A DNA stretch of 57,767 nucleotides from Propionispora sp. 2/2-37 (lineage in GTDB: Bacteria > Bacillota > Negativicutes > Propionisporales > Propionisporaceae). The stretch spans positions 1-57,767 of the forward strand of contig NZ_CYSP01000022.1 in assembly GCF_001298735.1 (NCBI RefSeq). Reading direction: 5' to 3'. Every line of letters begins with the position of its first letter. Position 1 is the first letter of the stretch. A model generated the notes under the pieces. The model was given only the letters and a program-made list of their open reading frames with translations. It ran no database searches and was not told the origin of the DNA. The translations under genes and the position numbers were made by a program. Shown in pieces: positions 24,445-33,732 of the stretch.

Positions 24445-26475
24445 TTAAATATGGAATTTGCTTACCGCTTCTCTGAGTTCCATAGCCAGCTTTGCCAGGC
24501 TTTGACTGGAAGATGCAATTTCTTCCATTGAAGCCGACTGTTCTTCACTGGCGGCCGATACCGTTTGTGCTTCGGCTGCCGCTTTTTTGCTCAAATCGTC
24601 AATTTGATTGACCGACTCCACGATCAGCTCACTGCCCGCAGCCAGTTGTTCTACCGCCGACGACATCTCCTGCACCTGGTCCGAAACCCGATTGACCAAA
24701 TCCACAATTTCCTGGAAGGCCTGCCCAGCCGCATTAACAATTTCCGCTCCCAGTCTTACTTCTTTGGTGCCGTCATCCATCGCCAGTACGGCTTTTTCCG
24801 TTTCAACCTGAATGCCCCCAATCAGTGCTGAAATCTGTTCGGTAGCCTGTTGCGACTGCTCCGCCAGTTTTCGCACCTCTTCAGCAACAACGGCAAAACC
24901 ACGCCCTTGTTCTCCGGCACGCGCCGCTTCGATCGCCGCATTAAGCGCCAGCAGATTGGTCTGCCCGGCAATACCGGAAATGGTAGCCACAATCTGGCCG
25001 ATTTCTTTTGACCGTTCCCCCAGTTCAGTAACTACCTGCGCCGAAGTGTTTACGGTCTGCTCAACCTGTACCATCTGGTCTACCGCTTTATTTACCGACC
25101 GGCTGCCTGCATCCGCTTTGGCAGCAGCCTGCTTGGATTGTTCGGCGACCATGGTCGCCGTGGATGCAACATGCTGGATATTACTCGACATCCGCTCAAC
25201 TACTGCCGTGGTTTCGTTGGCCGCTGTAGCCTGTTCGCCCGCACCGGCCGCCACATCGGTAATCGATGCGGCAACCTGATTAACCGCTTGCGCTGACTGC
25301 CCGGCACTGGCCGTCAGTTCCTCACTGGATGCCGCCAAATGTTCGGCCTGGTCGTGCACCCGGGCCACCAGCGCACGTAACCCCTGACGCATATCCCGGA
25401 ACCCCCGGGCCAACTGACCGATTTCATCCTCCGAAACGACCTTCGACTCCCGTTCCCGCAAATCGCCGCCGGCCAGCAGCAAGCATTCGTCACGAATGGC
25501 TGCAATCGGTTGAGCAAAGTATTTGGCAATATAGATAATAGCCAACGCCGCCAGTACTAAACATACCAAGGATATAATCAGCATAGCCCGCGCCAGAGAA
25601 CTAACCGCCTGCGCCGCTTCCGACTCCGGTGCCGATACCGTCATCACCCAACGCTGTCCGCCCGGGAGATCAAACGGGGTGGCAAGCGCAGTTCGTGGCA
25701 CATTGTCAATAAAGGTATAGGTCCCCTGTGTCTGAACCCCTGAATCAACTGCCGTTTTAAAAAGCTTAGTCAGCCTTTCATCCAGATCGGTTTGCTGCAA
25801 TTTTAATTCCGGATTGATCTTTTTTTCTAAAAGATTTAATTTACCCGCCATTTCAGGACGTTTCGGATGAGCGATAATCATCCCCTGATCATCGGCCAGT
25901 TGTCCATAGCCGGTGTCCAAAAATTTCAGATCCTTCATCATATCGCTCAAACGTTCCATGGAGAATGTCCCGCCAATCATGCCGGTCACCTGACCATTAG
26001 CAATTACCGGCACCGCCAAAACAACCGCCAGTTTACCGGTCGCCTTGGATACCAACGGGTCGGATACAACGGCTTGCCTTGTCGTCATGACTTTTTTAAA
26101 ATAGTCGCGTTCACCATAACCGGCTGCCGTCCCTGCGCTGGTGAGACCGGCACCATCAGGCGCAACAAAGAAAATCAAATCAAAATTTCCCAGACGCTTT
26201 TGCGTTTCCGTCAGGGCTGCCGTAATTTGCGCTGAGTCAGCACTGTGAATCTGCTGCATACTGGCCAGATCGTCCAATTGCGCCAGCCGCAGGCGAATAT
26301 CCGCCTGTATCCTGCCGGCATAATCGGTTCCCACAGCCATAGCCATTTGATCGACACTTTTATTCAGGGCACTTCTGGCAAGATAGTAGCTGACTCCGGC
26401 CAGGACACTCAAGGCAATTAACACCAGCGGCAACAAAATGATCAACAATCTGGTTTGAATATTTTTTATTTTCAT
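24445..26475 (-). CDS. methyl-accepting chemotaxis protein with dCache sensor
   Basis: A 676-residue transmembrane chemoreceptor. A first membrane helix (about 8-30), a periplasmic-type double Cache sensor (about 35-275), a second helix (about 300-322), a HAMP unit (about 325-375) and a long signalling coiled coil. The conserved hairpin tip reads [18 protein letters not shown] (about 525). It relays a small-molecule signal to CheA-CheW. ATG at 26475 is preceded by AGGAGAGGGGG; the frame is open further upstream without a site. The ligand is unknown. Located next to cheR and an HD-GYP gene. Confidence 0.94.
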   Translation of the reverse strand: MKIKNIQTRLLIILLPLVLIALSVLAGVSYYLARSALNKSVDQMAMAVGTDYAGRIQADIRLRLAQLDDLASMQQIHSADSAQITAALTETQKRLGNFDLIFFVAPDGAGLTSAGTAAGYGERDYFKKVMTTRQAVVSDPLVSKATGKLAVVLAVPVIANGQVTGMIGGTFSMERLSDMMKDLKFLDTGYGQLADDQGMIIAHPKRPEMAGKLNLLEKKINPELKLQQTDLDERLTKLFKTAVDSGVQTQGTYTFIDNVPRTALATPFDLPGGQRWVMTVSAPESEAAQAVSSLARAMLIISLVCLVLAALAIIYIAKYFAQPIAAIRDECLLLAGGDLRERESKVVSEDEIGQLARGFRDMRQGLRALVARVHDQAEHLAASSEELTASAGQSAQAVNQVAASITDVAAGAGEQATAANETTAVVERMSSNIQHVASTATMVAEQSKQAAAKADAGSRSVNKAVDQMVQVEQTVNTSAQVVTELGERSKEIGQIVATISGIAGQTNLLALNAAIEAARAGEQGRGFAVVAEEVRKLAEQSQQATEQISALIGGIQVETEKAVLAMDDGTKEVRLGAEIVNAAGQAFQEIVDLVNRVSDQVQEMSSAVEQLAAGSELIVESVNQIDDLSKKAAAEAQTVSAASEEQSASMEEIASSSQSLAKLAMELREAVSKFHI

Positions 26476-26583
26476 CAATAGTCCCCCTCTCCTATTTTTA
26501 TCTATCAGATAGCTCCGGCTGCAGAATAAAAGTTCGGCATGAATGCATGCCGCCCGTTCTGCCAATATGCTCCTGTCTTCTTG

Positions 26584-27642
26584 CTAACTCATCGCCGCAG
26601 TGAATATTTCGTCCAAGACGGACACAACTTCAATTTTTCTCTCGTCGGCCAGATTCAGCACCTCGCCGTTTTCCAGCTGTACGACCGGTCTCATCCGCAG
26701 TACATCATTTAATTTTACAATGGTTGCCTTACTGCCGTTGCTTAAAAGAACGGAACTGCCTACAAAAAACCTGCTGATATTGGCAAGAAAAGTAATGCAG
26801 ATCTGTGTATTCAATTTTTCCTGCATCTCGTCAAGAATGGTATCAACAACAACAAAAGGCGGCATTTTAGCCCGGTAAACCCGTTCACTGCTCATGGCAT
26901 CATACACATCGGCCAAAGCTACAATTTTTGCATAACCGTGTATTTTTTCATCCCTCAGTGCTGACGGATAGCCGCTACCGTCCTCCCGTTCATGATGCTG
27001 CAGCACGGCCAGTTTAACCGGCTCCGGAATTTCACCATTTTCAGCCAGCATGTGATATCCGTAAACCGGATGTTTCCGGACAAGAGCCATTTCTTCCGGA
27101 GTCAAACGGTCCGGCTTATTCAAAATCCCCCGCGGGATAAATGCCTTGCCGATGTCATGCAGCAGCCCGGCCAAAATAATATCTTTCATATCGCTGCCTT
27201 TAAAACCCAGCCACTTGCCAAGAACACCGGAAAGAATAGCCACATTGAGCGAATGCCGGAATGTATATTCGCTATGAGCTTTCACCTTATACAGCCGGTC
27301 AACGACCCCCACAATATTGACCAGCAGTTCAACATAATTGTCAATTAATTCCCTGCAATCCGCCAGCGGCACTTCCTTAAAGGTTCTAACCTTCTCAAAA
27401 GTGGCTGCTATGGAGTGCAGTGTATCTTTATACATTCTTGTAAACTGCGCCGAACAGACATGATATGGCAGCACAATACTTACATATTCCACCTGCCAAT
27501 GGGCAATTTTTCTAATCAACCGTTCCGTAAGAAAAGCACCCTGTTTCAATAACACTTTACCTGATGCAGCAACAACCGGCTGAGCAACAATCATTCCGTA
27601 CCTAAGTTCCTCCACTCTGAGCAGACATTGATTCAAAGGCAT
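26584..27642 (-). CDS. HD-GYP domain c-di-GMP phosphodiesterase
   Basis: A 352-residue protein with an N-terminal segment resembling DUF3391 (about 1-110) and a canonical HD-GYP domain (about 130-290): HDIGK, HPVYGYHML, HHEREDGSGYP and the ADVYDAM with a following YRAKMPP. Unlike the other HD-GYP protein of the window all signature residues are present. It should cleave c-di-GMP to pGpG or GMP. ATG at 27642 has GGGGGTG upstream; a TTG at 27684 lacks one. It lies upstream of the chemoreceptor on the same strand. Confidence 0.9.
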   Translation of the reverse strand: MPLNQCLLRVEELRYGMIVAQPVVAASGKVLLKQGAFLTERLIRKIAHWQVEYVSIVLPYHVCSAQFTRMYKDTLHSIAATFEKVRTFKEVPLADCRELIDNYVELLVNIVGVVDRLYKVKAHSEYTFRHSLNVAILSGVLGKWLGFKGSDMKDIILAGLLHDIGKAFIPRGILNKPDRLTPEEMALVRKHPVYGYHMLAENGEIPEPVKLAVLQHHEREDGSGYPSALRDEKIHGYAKIVALADVYDAMSSERVYRAKMPPFVVVDTILDEMQEKLNTQICITFLANISRFFVGSSVLLSNGSKATIVKLNDVLRMRPVVQLENGEVLNLADERKIEVVSVLDEIFTAAMS

Positions 27643-27757
27643 GCCTTTCACCCCCGCCGTAAATCCGGTACTGTCCATCTTCAACGGTATTATTAAGCTT
27701 GCATTATCTTTAATCCTGCACGTCCGGGCAATCTCCTTGATATTTTTTCAGCAAAAT

Positions 27758-27798
27758 GCAAAAACTCCCTCTCCGGCTTGGAAGAAAGAGTTTTTTGC
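27758..27798 (-). terminator. terminator of alr
   Basis: A stem of A-T rich arms (27758-27767 with 27788-27798, one bulged T) directly after the alr stop codon, continuing on the minus strand into TTTTTGCATTTTG. Confidence 0.65.
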
Positions 27799-28908
27799 TT
27801 ATTTCTTATATTGTCGCGGCACCCGCTTACTCACCATGCAGACCACTTCATAATTAATGGTTCCCATATGGGCGGCCACTTCTTCAACCGGCAGGTCCGG
27901 TCCGCCAAATAATAGCACTTCATCACCCGGAGCCGTCTCCGGGATGTCAGTTACATCAATCATACATTGATCCATGCATACCCGGCCTACCAGCGGTGCC
28001 CGCTTTCTGTGCAGAAACACGCTGGCCTTGCCGGCCATTAACCTTGTCCAGCCATCCGCATAACCAACCGGCAATGTCGCAATTACACCGGGCCGTTCTG
28101 TGACATAGGTACAGCCATAACTTATCGCCACACCGGAAGCTACCTTTTTTATGTGGCTGATTCTGGCCTTAAACTGCATGGCTGGTTCAAGGGTAATGAC
28201 CGGCTGTACTTCCTCCGACGGCAGCAACCCGTATAAAATAATACCCGCCCGGACCATATCCAACTGCATATCCGGCAAATCTAAAATAGCGGCACTGTTG
28301 GCAATGTGACGGATGGGAATCACCATTCCTTTTTTGTCCATATCCGCCAAAACCTGCTCGAACTGAGCAAATTGCCGTCTGGTATACGTTTTGTCCCGGC
28401 TGTCGGCAGCTGCAAAATGAGAGAAAATTCCCTCCAGTTCTATTCCCGGACAGGAATTGATAAACACGGCCAAATCCACTGCTTCCTCCGGTTTGACCCC
28501 AATACGCCCCATGCCGGTATCAACCTTAATATGAACCTTGGCTTTCTTCCCCTCGGCGGTTGCCGCCTGCGACAACGCACGGACCATCGCCGGTGTGTAT
28601 ACTGTTTGTGTAATATCATAGGCAACTGTCAAACGGGCCTGCTCCGGCGGCGTATATCCCAAAATCAGAATAGGAACCGTAATCCCGGCCTGTCTTAGTT
28701 CCAGCGCTTCGTTCATCAGCGCCACCGCCAGATAATCCGCTCCCTCCTGCAATGCGGCCCGCGCCACCGGAATCGCCCCATGCCCATAGCCATCGGCCTT
28801 CACCACCGCACAAAACTTTGTTGTTGTGCGTAAGAGGCTCTTAATTTCCCTGATATTATGTCTAATGGCTGAAAGATTAATTTCAGCCCATACCGGACGA
28901 GTAATCAT
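27799..28908 (-). CDS. alr: alanine racemase
   Basis: A 369-residue fold-type III PLP enzyme that makes D-alanine for peptidoglycan. The PLP lysine is in VVKADGYGHGA (about 36-46); the catalytic Tyr lies near PVGYADGW (about 275) and in the C-terminal domain MDQCMID. Length and order are standard. D-Ala is also a spore germination antagonist, and some alanine racemases are coat-associated, but this copy is more likely the biosynthetic one. A short Spo0E-like gene precedes it 24 bases away on the same strand, so the two may be co-transcribed. Confidence 0.96.
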   Translation of the reverse strand: MITRPVWAEINLSAIRHNIREIKSLLRTTTKFCAVVKADGYGHGAIPVARAALQEGADYLAVALMNEALELRQAGITVPILILGYTPPEQARLTVAYDITQTVYTPAMVRALSQAATAEGKKAKVHIKVDTGMGRIGVKPEEAVDLAVFINSCPGIELEGIFSHFAAADSRDKTYTRRQFAQFEQVLADMDKKGMVIPIRHIANSAAILDLPDMQLDMVRAGIILYGLLPSEEVQPVITLEPAMQFKARISHIKKVASGVAISYGCTYVTERPGVIATLPVGYADGWTRLMAGKASVFLHRKRAPLVGRVCMDQCMIDVTDIPETAPGDEVLLFGGPDLPVEEVAAHMGTINYEVVCMVSKRVPRQYKK

Positions 28909-28932
28909 CGTCTTCCCCCCTTAACCGATCTT

Positions 28933-29118
28933 TCATTTATTACTGTTTACTGCCCTCTCCCGTTTACTGCGTTCATATTCTACAATCAGTTTATCCAGAT
29001 AAGCACTGAGTTCGGCTACTTCCGGATCAGATAGTCTCCCGCCTTTTTCGGCGACAAGTTTATGCAAGCGTAAGCGGGCACTTTCAATAGCCTGCTGCTG
29101 CGGTTTTAAATCAGACAT
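28933..29118 (-). CDS. Spo0E-like sporulation regulatory protein
   Basis: A 61-residue helical hairpin of the Spo0E-like family. Family members dephosphorylate Spo0A-P and so restrain entry into sporulation. The second helix carries the signature SxxLDxLI as LSAYLDKLIVEYERS (about 38-52). The start has AAGGAGG upstream. Its position just before alr is not obviously functional. Confidence 0.85.
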   Translation of the reverse strand: MSDLKPQQQAIESARLRLHKLVAEKGGRLSDPEVAELSAYLDKLIVEYERSKRERAVNSNK

Positions 29119-29472
29119 TTACGCCTCCTTCTCATTACGGCAAAACAGCCCTCCTGTGCATGGATGAGCTGTCAGATTTCGGAACTGCTGAAGTATGCTC
29201 AGCAGGATAACTTCCATAATATACCTCATTATAACTTGTGATCAGATACTGTTCAATAGCAAATTTTATCGGATATTTCCACTTTGTCGTTCAGCAACCG
29301 GCATCAGTCTGCGCGGCCTGTTTCCTGACAGCCAAACCGAAAATACAAAAATAGTTTTGTTTTCATTGGCGCGATATGCTAGTACTGCCACTATTTAACG
29401 CCGCTATTCCGGGATAACCTGCGGCAATTTTGTTGATAATAACATCACTAACCAATCAAGGAGGTGATAATT
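29119..29472. other. 354-base intergenic region between spo0E-like and SASP genes
   Basis: A divergent promoter region. The only structure I can support is a 7-bp hairpin CTGCTGA/TCAGCAG (29185-29191 with 29199-29205). No ORF with a ribosome site is seen. A forespore sigma-G promoter for the SASP gene is expected here, but I found no convincing CATnnTA element. Confidence 0.5.
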
Positions 29473-29730
29473 ATGGCACGCAGCAATAAACCGGTTAATC
29501 CAGGCGCAGAAAATGCTTTGGACCGCATGAAGTTGGAAATAGCTTCCGAGCTTGGTATAGCTGATAGAGTCCGTTCGCAGGGATGGTCTACCATGACTTC
29601 CGCTGACTGCGGACGGGTAGGCGGTCACATGGTTCGCAGAATGATTGAACAGTATGAATCCGGTCTGAGCGGCAGCACTGCCGGTGCTACCAGCGGCACA
29701 TTAACCTCTCAATCAAACATCAACGGATAA
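29473..29730 (+). CDS. alpha/beta-type small acid-soluble spore protein (SASP)
   Basis: An 85-residue SASP that coats and protects spore DNA. The family regions are visible: LDRMKLEIASELGI (about residues 17-30) with the germination-protease cleavage region at EIA, and GRVGGHMVRRMIE (about 52-64). ATG at 29473 follows AAGGAGGTGA. The C-terminus is extended with a Gly, Ser and Thr-rich tail. It is a single-gene unit with a strong terminator, as usual for ssp genes. Confidence 0.95.
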   Translation: MARSNKPVNPGAENALDRMKLEIASELGIADRVRSQGWSTMTSADCGRVGGHMVRRMIEQYESGLSGSTAGATSGTLTSQSNING

Positions 29731-29745
29731 TATGCACAACAGCTG

Positions 29746-29768
29746 CAGGGCGGTTTTTAACCGCCCTG
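29746..29768 (+). terminator. terminator of the SASP gene
   Basis: A 10-bp stem (29746-29755 with 29759-29768) with loop TTT, followed by a T-rich stretch. Confidence 0.85.
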
Positions 29769-29811
29769 TTATGATTTTCCCGGCCTCTCCGGGCAAATCA
29801 CCTGGTATGCT

Positions 29812-31791
29812 TTACCTCGACTCAAAATACACCGTAACTTGACTGTCGGCAGCTACTGCGGTATGGGGAGGAATGCTTTGACTTACCGCAACACCCGTAC
29901 CTACCGGAAACATGGCTAAACCGGCCTGATGCAAAATATCAGCTGCTTCCCGGACGGTACGCCCAACCAGGTTGGGGACCAGGATTTGCCCCGCTGAAGG
30001 CGTAACTGACGGCATAGACTGCACAGGCGGATTGGCTGTTGCCTGCGGCGCAGCAGGTATAGTATTAACCGACGGCGGAATATTCAAGTAACGCATAATC
30101 TGTGAAGCAATTTCACTAAAGACCGGCGCGGCAATTTCACCGCCATAATACATGCCATCCGGATCATCAATTACAATTAAGACCGTAATTTGCGGATCTT
30201 CTACCGGTCCGAAGCCAATAAACGAGGCAATATAATGCCCGGTTTCATATCCACCGCCATGTTCATTCAATTTTTCAGCCGTCCCCGTTTTGCCGGCAAA
30301 CCGGTAACCGGCAACCGCCGCTTTTTTCCCGCCTCCTTCCGATACCACTTTTTCCATCAAACCGACCAGTGTATGGGCTGTATCGGAACGGATTACCTGA
30401 CGCACTACCTCGGTTGGCGACGCGCTGAACACCGAGCCGTCGGCATTCAGCACCTCTTTTATAATTTTAGGCTTCAACAGCACTCCGTCATTGGCTATCG
30501 CCGACACGGCGGTAATCAATTGCAGCGGCGTAACAGCGATACTCTGCCCGATGGACATGGTAGCCAGATCCGAATCACGCATGTTATGCGGATCAAACAA
30601 TATCCCCTGCTCCTCCCCGGGAAGTTCAATGCCTGTCGGCTTACCGAACCCAAAATTACGCACATAATCATTCAGCTTAACAGCGCCCACACGCATACCG
30701 ATCTGGACAAAGCCGGTATTGATGGAATTCTTGATGATATCGGTAAAGGAGATATTTCCGTAGCTTTCTCCACTCCAGTTTTGTATCCGGCGTCCGGACA
30801 CTTCTACAAATCCCGTATCGCTAAACCGTTCTTCCGGCGTTACCAGCCCTTCCTGCAGCGCTGCGGCGGCAACGATGCTTTTAAAGGTCGACCCCGGTTC
30901 ATAAACAATGGAAACCGCACGGTTTTTCCACTGCTTTTCACTAAACATCTCAAAATGATTCGGATTATACCCGGGCTTGTTGGCCATGGCTAAAATTTCG
31001 CCGGTACGCGGATTCATGACAATAGCCGTAGCTGCCGATGCATGGCTGTTAGCCATAACTTTGTCCAGGCTTTGTTCAACAATGAACTGAATAGTGCTGT
31101 CAATGGTAAGCTGAACGTTTTTCCCCTCTTTGCGCGGCAAAAAATTAAAAATAGATTGAAATATGGGAATACCCCGGCTATCCGTCTCAATTGCCTGCTC
31201 CGATAACGTACCCTTAATGTCTTTGTCCAATACCAGTTCCAAGCCTTCCAGTCCCACATCATCGGTACCGACAAAACCCAAAATATGTGCCGCCAAACCG
31301 TCATTGGGATAAAAGCGCTTACTTTCCTCGATAAAATTAAGTCCTTTCAGATCATGCGCCTTAATGATCTCTATTACCTTCTGAGAAACCTCAGGGTCCA
31401 GCATGCGTTTCAGCCAGACGAAATGCCCCTCCAGCCCCATACGCTCACTTAAAGTATCGGCATTCATACCGAGGACGGGGGCCAATAGACCGGCAACCGT
31501 TTCCTTATCCGGTTTAATTTGTGCCGGATCGGCATATAACGATTTCGTCAGGGAACTCAGAGCTAACTCCCGCCCGTTACGGTCATAAATCGTCCCGCGC
31601 GGTGACTGCAGCACTTTATTATCCATCAACTGGTTGCGTACCCGCATGACCATATCCTTACCATCGACAAACTGTACCCAGGCAATACGTCCAGCCAGAG
31701 CGATCACAACAAAAAGCACCACTGTTAACAATATGGCAATCCGACGCTGTACCATCGGCGCCGCTGTTTGCGACCTTTGCCGAATTCTCAT
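29812..31791 (-). CDS. spoVD: class B penicillin-binding protein with PASTA domain (SpoVD-like)
   Basis: A 659-residue transpeptidase. A membrane anchor (about 17-40), a dimerisation domain beginning PRGTIYDRNGRELA (about 58), a transpeptidase domain with STFK in YEPGSTFKSI (about 300), SIN in KNSINTGF, and KTG in FAGKTGTAEK (about 500), and one C-terminal PASTA domain (about 600-659). The single PASTA and the length match SpoVD, the class B PBP of cortex synthesis; FtsI of the same family cannot be excluded. The SpoVB-like gene lies just upstream on the same strand. Confidence 0.82.
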   Translation of the reverse strand: MRIRQRSQTAAPMVQRRIAILLTVVLFVVIALAGRIAWVQFVDGKDMVMRVRNQLMDNKVLQSPRGTIYDRNGRELALSSLTKSLYADPAQIKPDKETVAGLLAPVLGMNADTLSERMGLEGHFVWLKRMLDPEVSQKVIEIIKAHDLKGLNFIEESKRFYPNDGLAAHILGFVGTDDVGLEGLELVLDKDIKGTLSEQAIETDSRGIPIFQSIFNFLPRKEGKNVQLTIDSTIQFIVEQSLDKVMANSHASAATAIVMNPRTGEILAMANKPGYNPNHFEMFSEKQWKNRAVSIVYEPGSTFKSIVAAAALQEGLVTPEERFSDTGFVEVSGRRIQNWSGESYGNISFTDIIKNSINTGFVQIGMRVGAVKLNDYVRNFGFGKPTGIELPGEEQGILFDPHNMRDSDLATMSIGQSIAVTPLQLITAVSAIANDGVLLKPKIIKEVLNADGSVFSASPTEVVRQVIRSDTAHTLVGLMEKVVSEGGGKKAAVAGYRFAGKTGTAEKLNEHGGGYETGHYIASFIGFGPVEDPQITVLIVIDDPDGMYYGGEIAAPVFSEIASQIMRYLNIPPSVNTIPAAPQATANPPVQSMPSVTPSAGQILVPNLVGRTVREAADILHQAGLAMFPVGTGVAVSQSIPPHTAVAADSQVTVYFESR

Positions 31792-31830
31792 ACTTAACCC
31801 GGCTCCTTTCTTGGCACGATCAATCAGTAA

Positions 31831-31862
31831 ACAAGTACACTGCCTGTATGCAGTGTACTTGT
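31831..31862. terminator. hairpin between SpoVB-like and SpoVD-like genes
   Basis: A perfect 13-bp stem (31831-31843 with 31850-31862) and 6-base loop in the 91-base gap between two genes of the same strand. It lacks a T run on either side, so it may stabilise or attenuate the transcript more than end it. Confidence 0.5.
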
Positions 31863-31882
31863 GCTAAGCAGTAAGCAAACTT

Positions 31883-33478
31883 TTATTTGTTAAGCCAGTT
31901 CCTAACCGCGAAAAATTTGGCCAGCCAGGCCCCAACATAAGGTATGTCCCGTAAGTCCTGTTCCACCACGCCTCCGGTTAATACCAAAATAACAGCATAA
32001 GTCACACCGCCGGCAGCAATGGCGGCAATCGTGGCAAAAAACACATTAAACCCGGTCAGCAGACCAAAAAGTATGTGAATCACGCCCCCCATGGCAATAC
32101 CGGCCAGCAACATTTTAGCCGTTTCAACAATATCGATGGCAAACCCGGTATAGCGTTTAACGAAATAAAGATTCAGCAGGGCTGCTACCGCATAGTCCGC
32201 CACCGTACCCCAGGCCGCGCCGACAACCCCCCAGCTCGGTATGGCAACCAGCGTCCAGTTTATTGCAACTTTCACCAAAAGAGAAATCACCATATTGACC
32301 AGTGGTATGGTGGTATGGCTGAGGCCCTGCAATATACCCGTGGTCACCTGCTGCATCCCCAAAAAGAAAATGCCGATCACCATAACGGCAACCGCCTCAC
32401 CTGCTTCCGGGGCACCGTAAAAAATCTGTGAAACCGGTGTAGCCAGCAGGCTGAGTCCGATAAACGACGGAATGGTGATCAAATTCGAAATCCGCATGGC
32501 CGTAGCTGCCCTCTGGTATACCATATTCCGGTCGCCTAACGCAACGGCCTCCGACACCGCCGGTACCAGGCTCAGCGCCAGGGAAGCGGTAAGAATGGTA
32601 GCCATATTGACCAACGGCAGGGCCATGCCGGTAAGGTAACCGTATAGTTCCGTGGAGCGTTCGACGGAAAATCCGGCAACCTCCAACCGCAGCGGCACTA
32701 CCAACAAGTCAAGAATGGCGACAACCGGCAGCAGCATTTGTGCCAGTGATACCGGAATCGACAGTTTAACAATCCGGCGGATAATCGCACGTTTAGTTTC
32801 CTGCACGGCCTGAACAGCCTGTTCTTTTAATTTTTCCTGATAACGTTTTTCCAGTTTATAATAATAATACAGTAAAACACCCAAGGCAAAAACCGCCCCC
32901 GGAGCCGCACCAAACGTGGCGCCGGCAGCGGCATACTCCAGCCCCATCGGCAACAGCATGCTGGCAAAAGCAATCATCGTAACGACCCGTACCAATTGCT
33001 CCACAATCTGTGACACTGCAGTGGGAGTCATAGTTTGCCAGCCTTGAAAATAACCACGGAAACTGGAGAGCAGGGTAACAAAAAAAACGGCCGGCGCCAG
33101 GGCAATCAACGAATGATACGCCCGGGCATCCCGGACAAACTGGGTTTTAATCAGCCAGTCTGCACCAAAATACATCAGCAAACTCATCACTAACCCGGTT
33201 ATCCCCATCACGGACAGCGAGACTTTAAAAACACGTTTGGCTCCCTTAAAGTCATAATTCGCCAGTTTTTCCGCAGTTACAATGGATATGGCCACCGGAA
33301 AACCGGCAGACGATATGGTAAAGGCCAAGACATAAATAGGGAAAGCCAGCTGATAAATGCCTATACCCTCGGCACTCAACACCCGCGACAAAATCATCCA
33401 GTTTAACGCACCCGTTATCTTGACGATCGCACCACCCAGTGTCAGTACCAGTGTGCCCTTTAAAAACGCATTGCTCAT
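31883..33478 (-). CDS. SpoVB-like lipid II/polysaccharide flippase (MOP superfamily)
   Basis: A 531-residue polytopic membrane protein with about 14 membrane segments, in the SpoVB/YtgP/MurJ-like branch of the MOP superfamily. The N-terminus (FLKGTLVLTLGGAIVKITGA) is typical of SpoVB. SpoVB is needed for cortex synthesis, presumably moving lipid-linked precursors across the forespore membrane. It lies directly upstream of the SpoVD-like gene, a sensible pairing for cortex assembly. The start has CGGAGA upstream. Confidence 0.88.
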   Translation of the reverse strand: MSNAFLKGTLVLTLGGAIVKITGALNWMILSRVLSAEGIGIYQLAFPIYVLAFTISSAGFPVAISIVTAEKLANYDFKGAKRVFKVSLSVMGITGLVMSLLMYFGADWLIKTQFVRDARAYHSLIALAPAVFFVTLLSSFRGYFQGWQTMTPTAVSQIVEQLVRVVTMIAFASMLLPMGLEYAAAGATFGAAPGAVFALGVLLYYYYKLEKRYQEKLKEQAVQAVQETKRAIIRRIVKLSIPVSLAQMLLPVVAILDLLVVPLRLEVAGFSVERSTELYGYLTGMALPLVNMATILTASLALSLVPAVSEAVALGDRNMVYQRAATAMRISNLITIPSFIGLSLLATPVSQIFYGAPEAGEAVAVMVIGIFFLGMQQVTTGILQGLSHTTIPLVNMVISLLVKVAINWTLVAIPSWGVVGAAWGTVADYAVAALLNLYFVKRYTGFAIDIVETAKMLLAGIAMGGVIHILFGLLTGFNVFFATIAAIAAGGVTYAVILVLTGGVVEQDLRDIPYVGAWLAKFFAVRNWLNK

Positions 33479-33732
33479 GTATAATCTGTCTCCGTTTCGC
33501 TTTTTCTGACATAGTCCCCTGAATCATTACGGTCACGTCTGCGTTCTTTTATCCTAATAAGGTATAGTATCTCAATCTGCAACAAAATCACCCATAGCCA
33601 TAACATTTTCCCTCACTGGAAATACAACAGAACTGCAAAGTACAAAGCGGACATCCTTACTATATTTTACCTTGTTTTGTCGTTTTTTTAAACACTTATC
33701 TCGGCAAGCTGCCGGAAAAAGCCATTATTTTA

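Noticed and set aside
29195..29398. A 67-codon plus-strand frame between the Spo0E-like and SASP genes
   Set aside because: No good ribosome site, low-complexity hydrophobic composition, no terminator of its own.
30190..30993. A 267-codon plus-strand frame inside the SpoVD-like gene
   Set aside because: Antisense shadow of a conserved coding region with no initiation signal.
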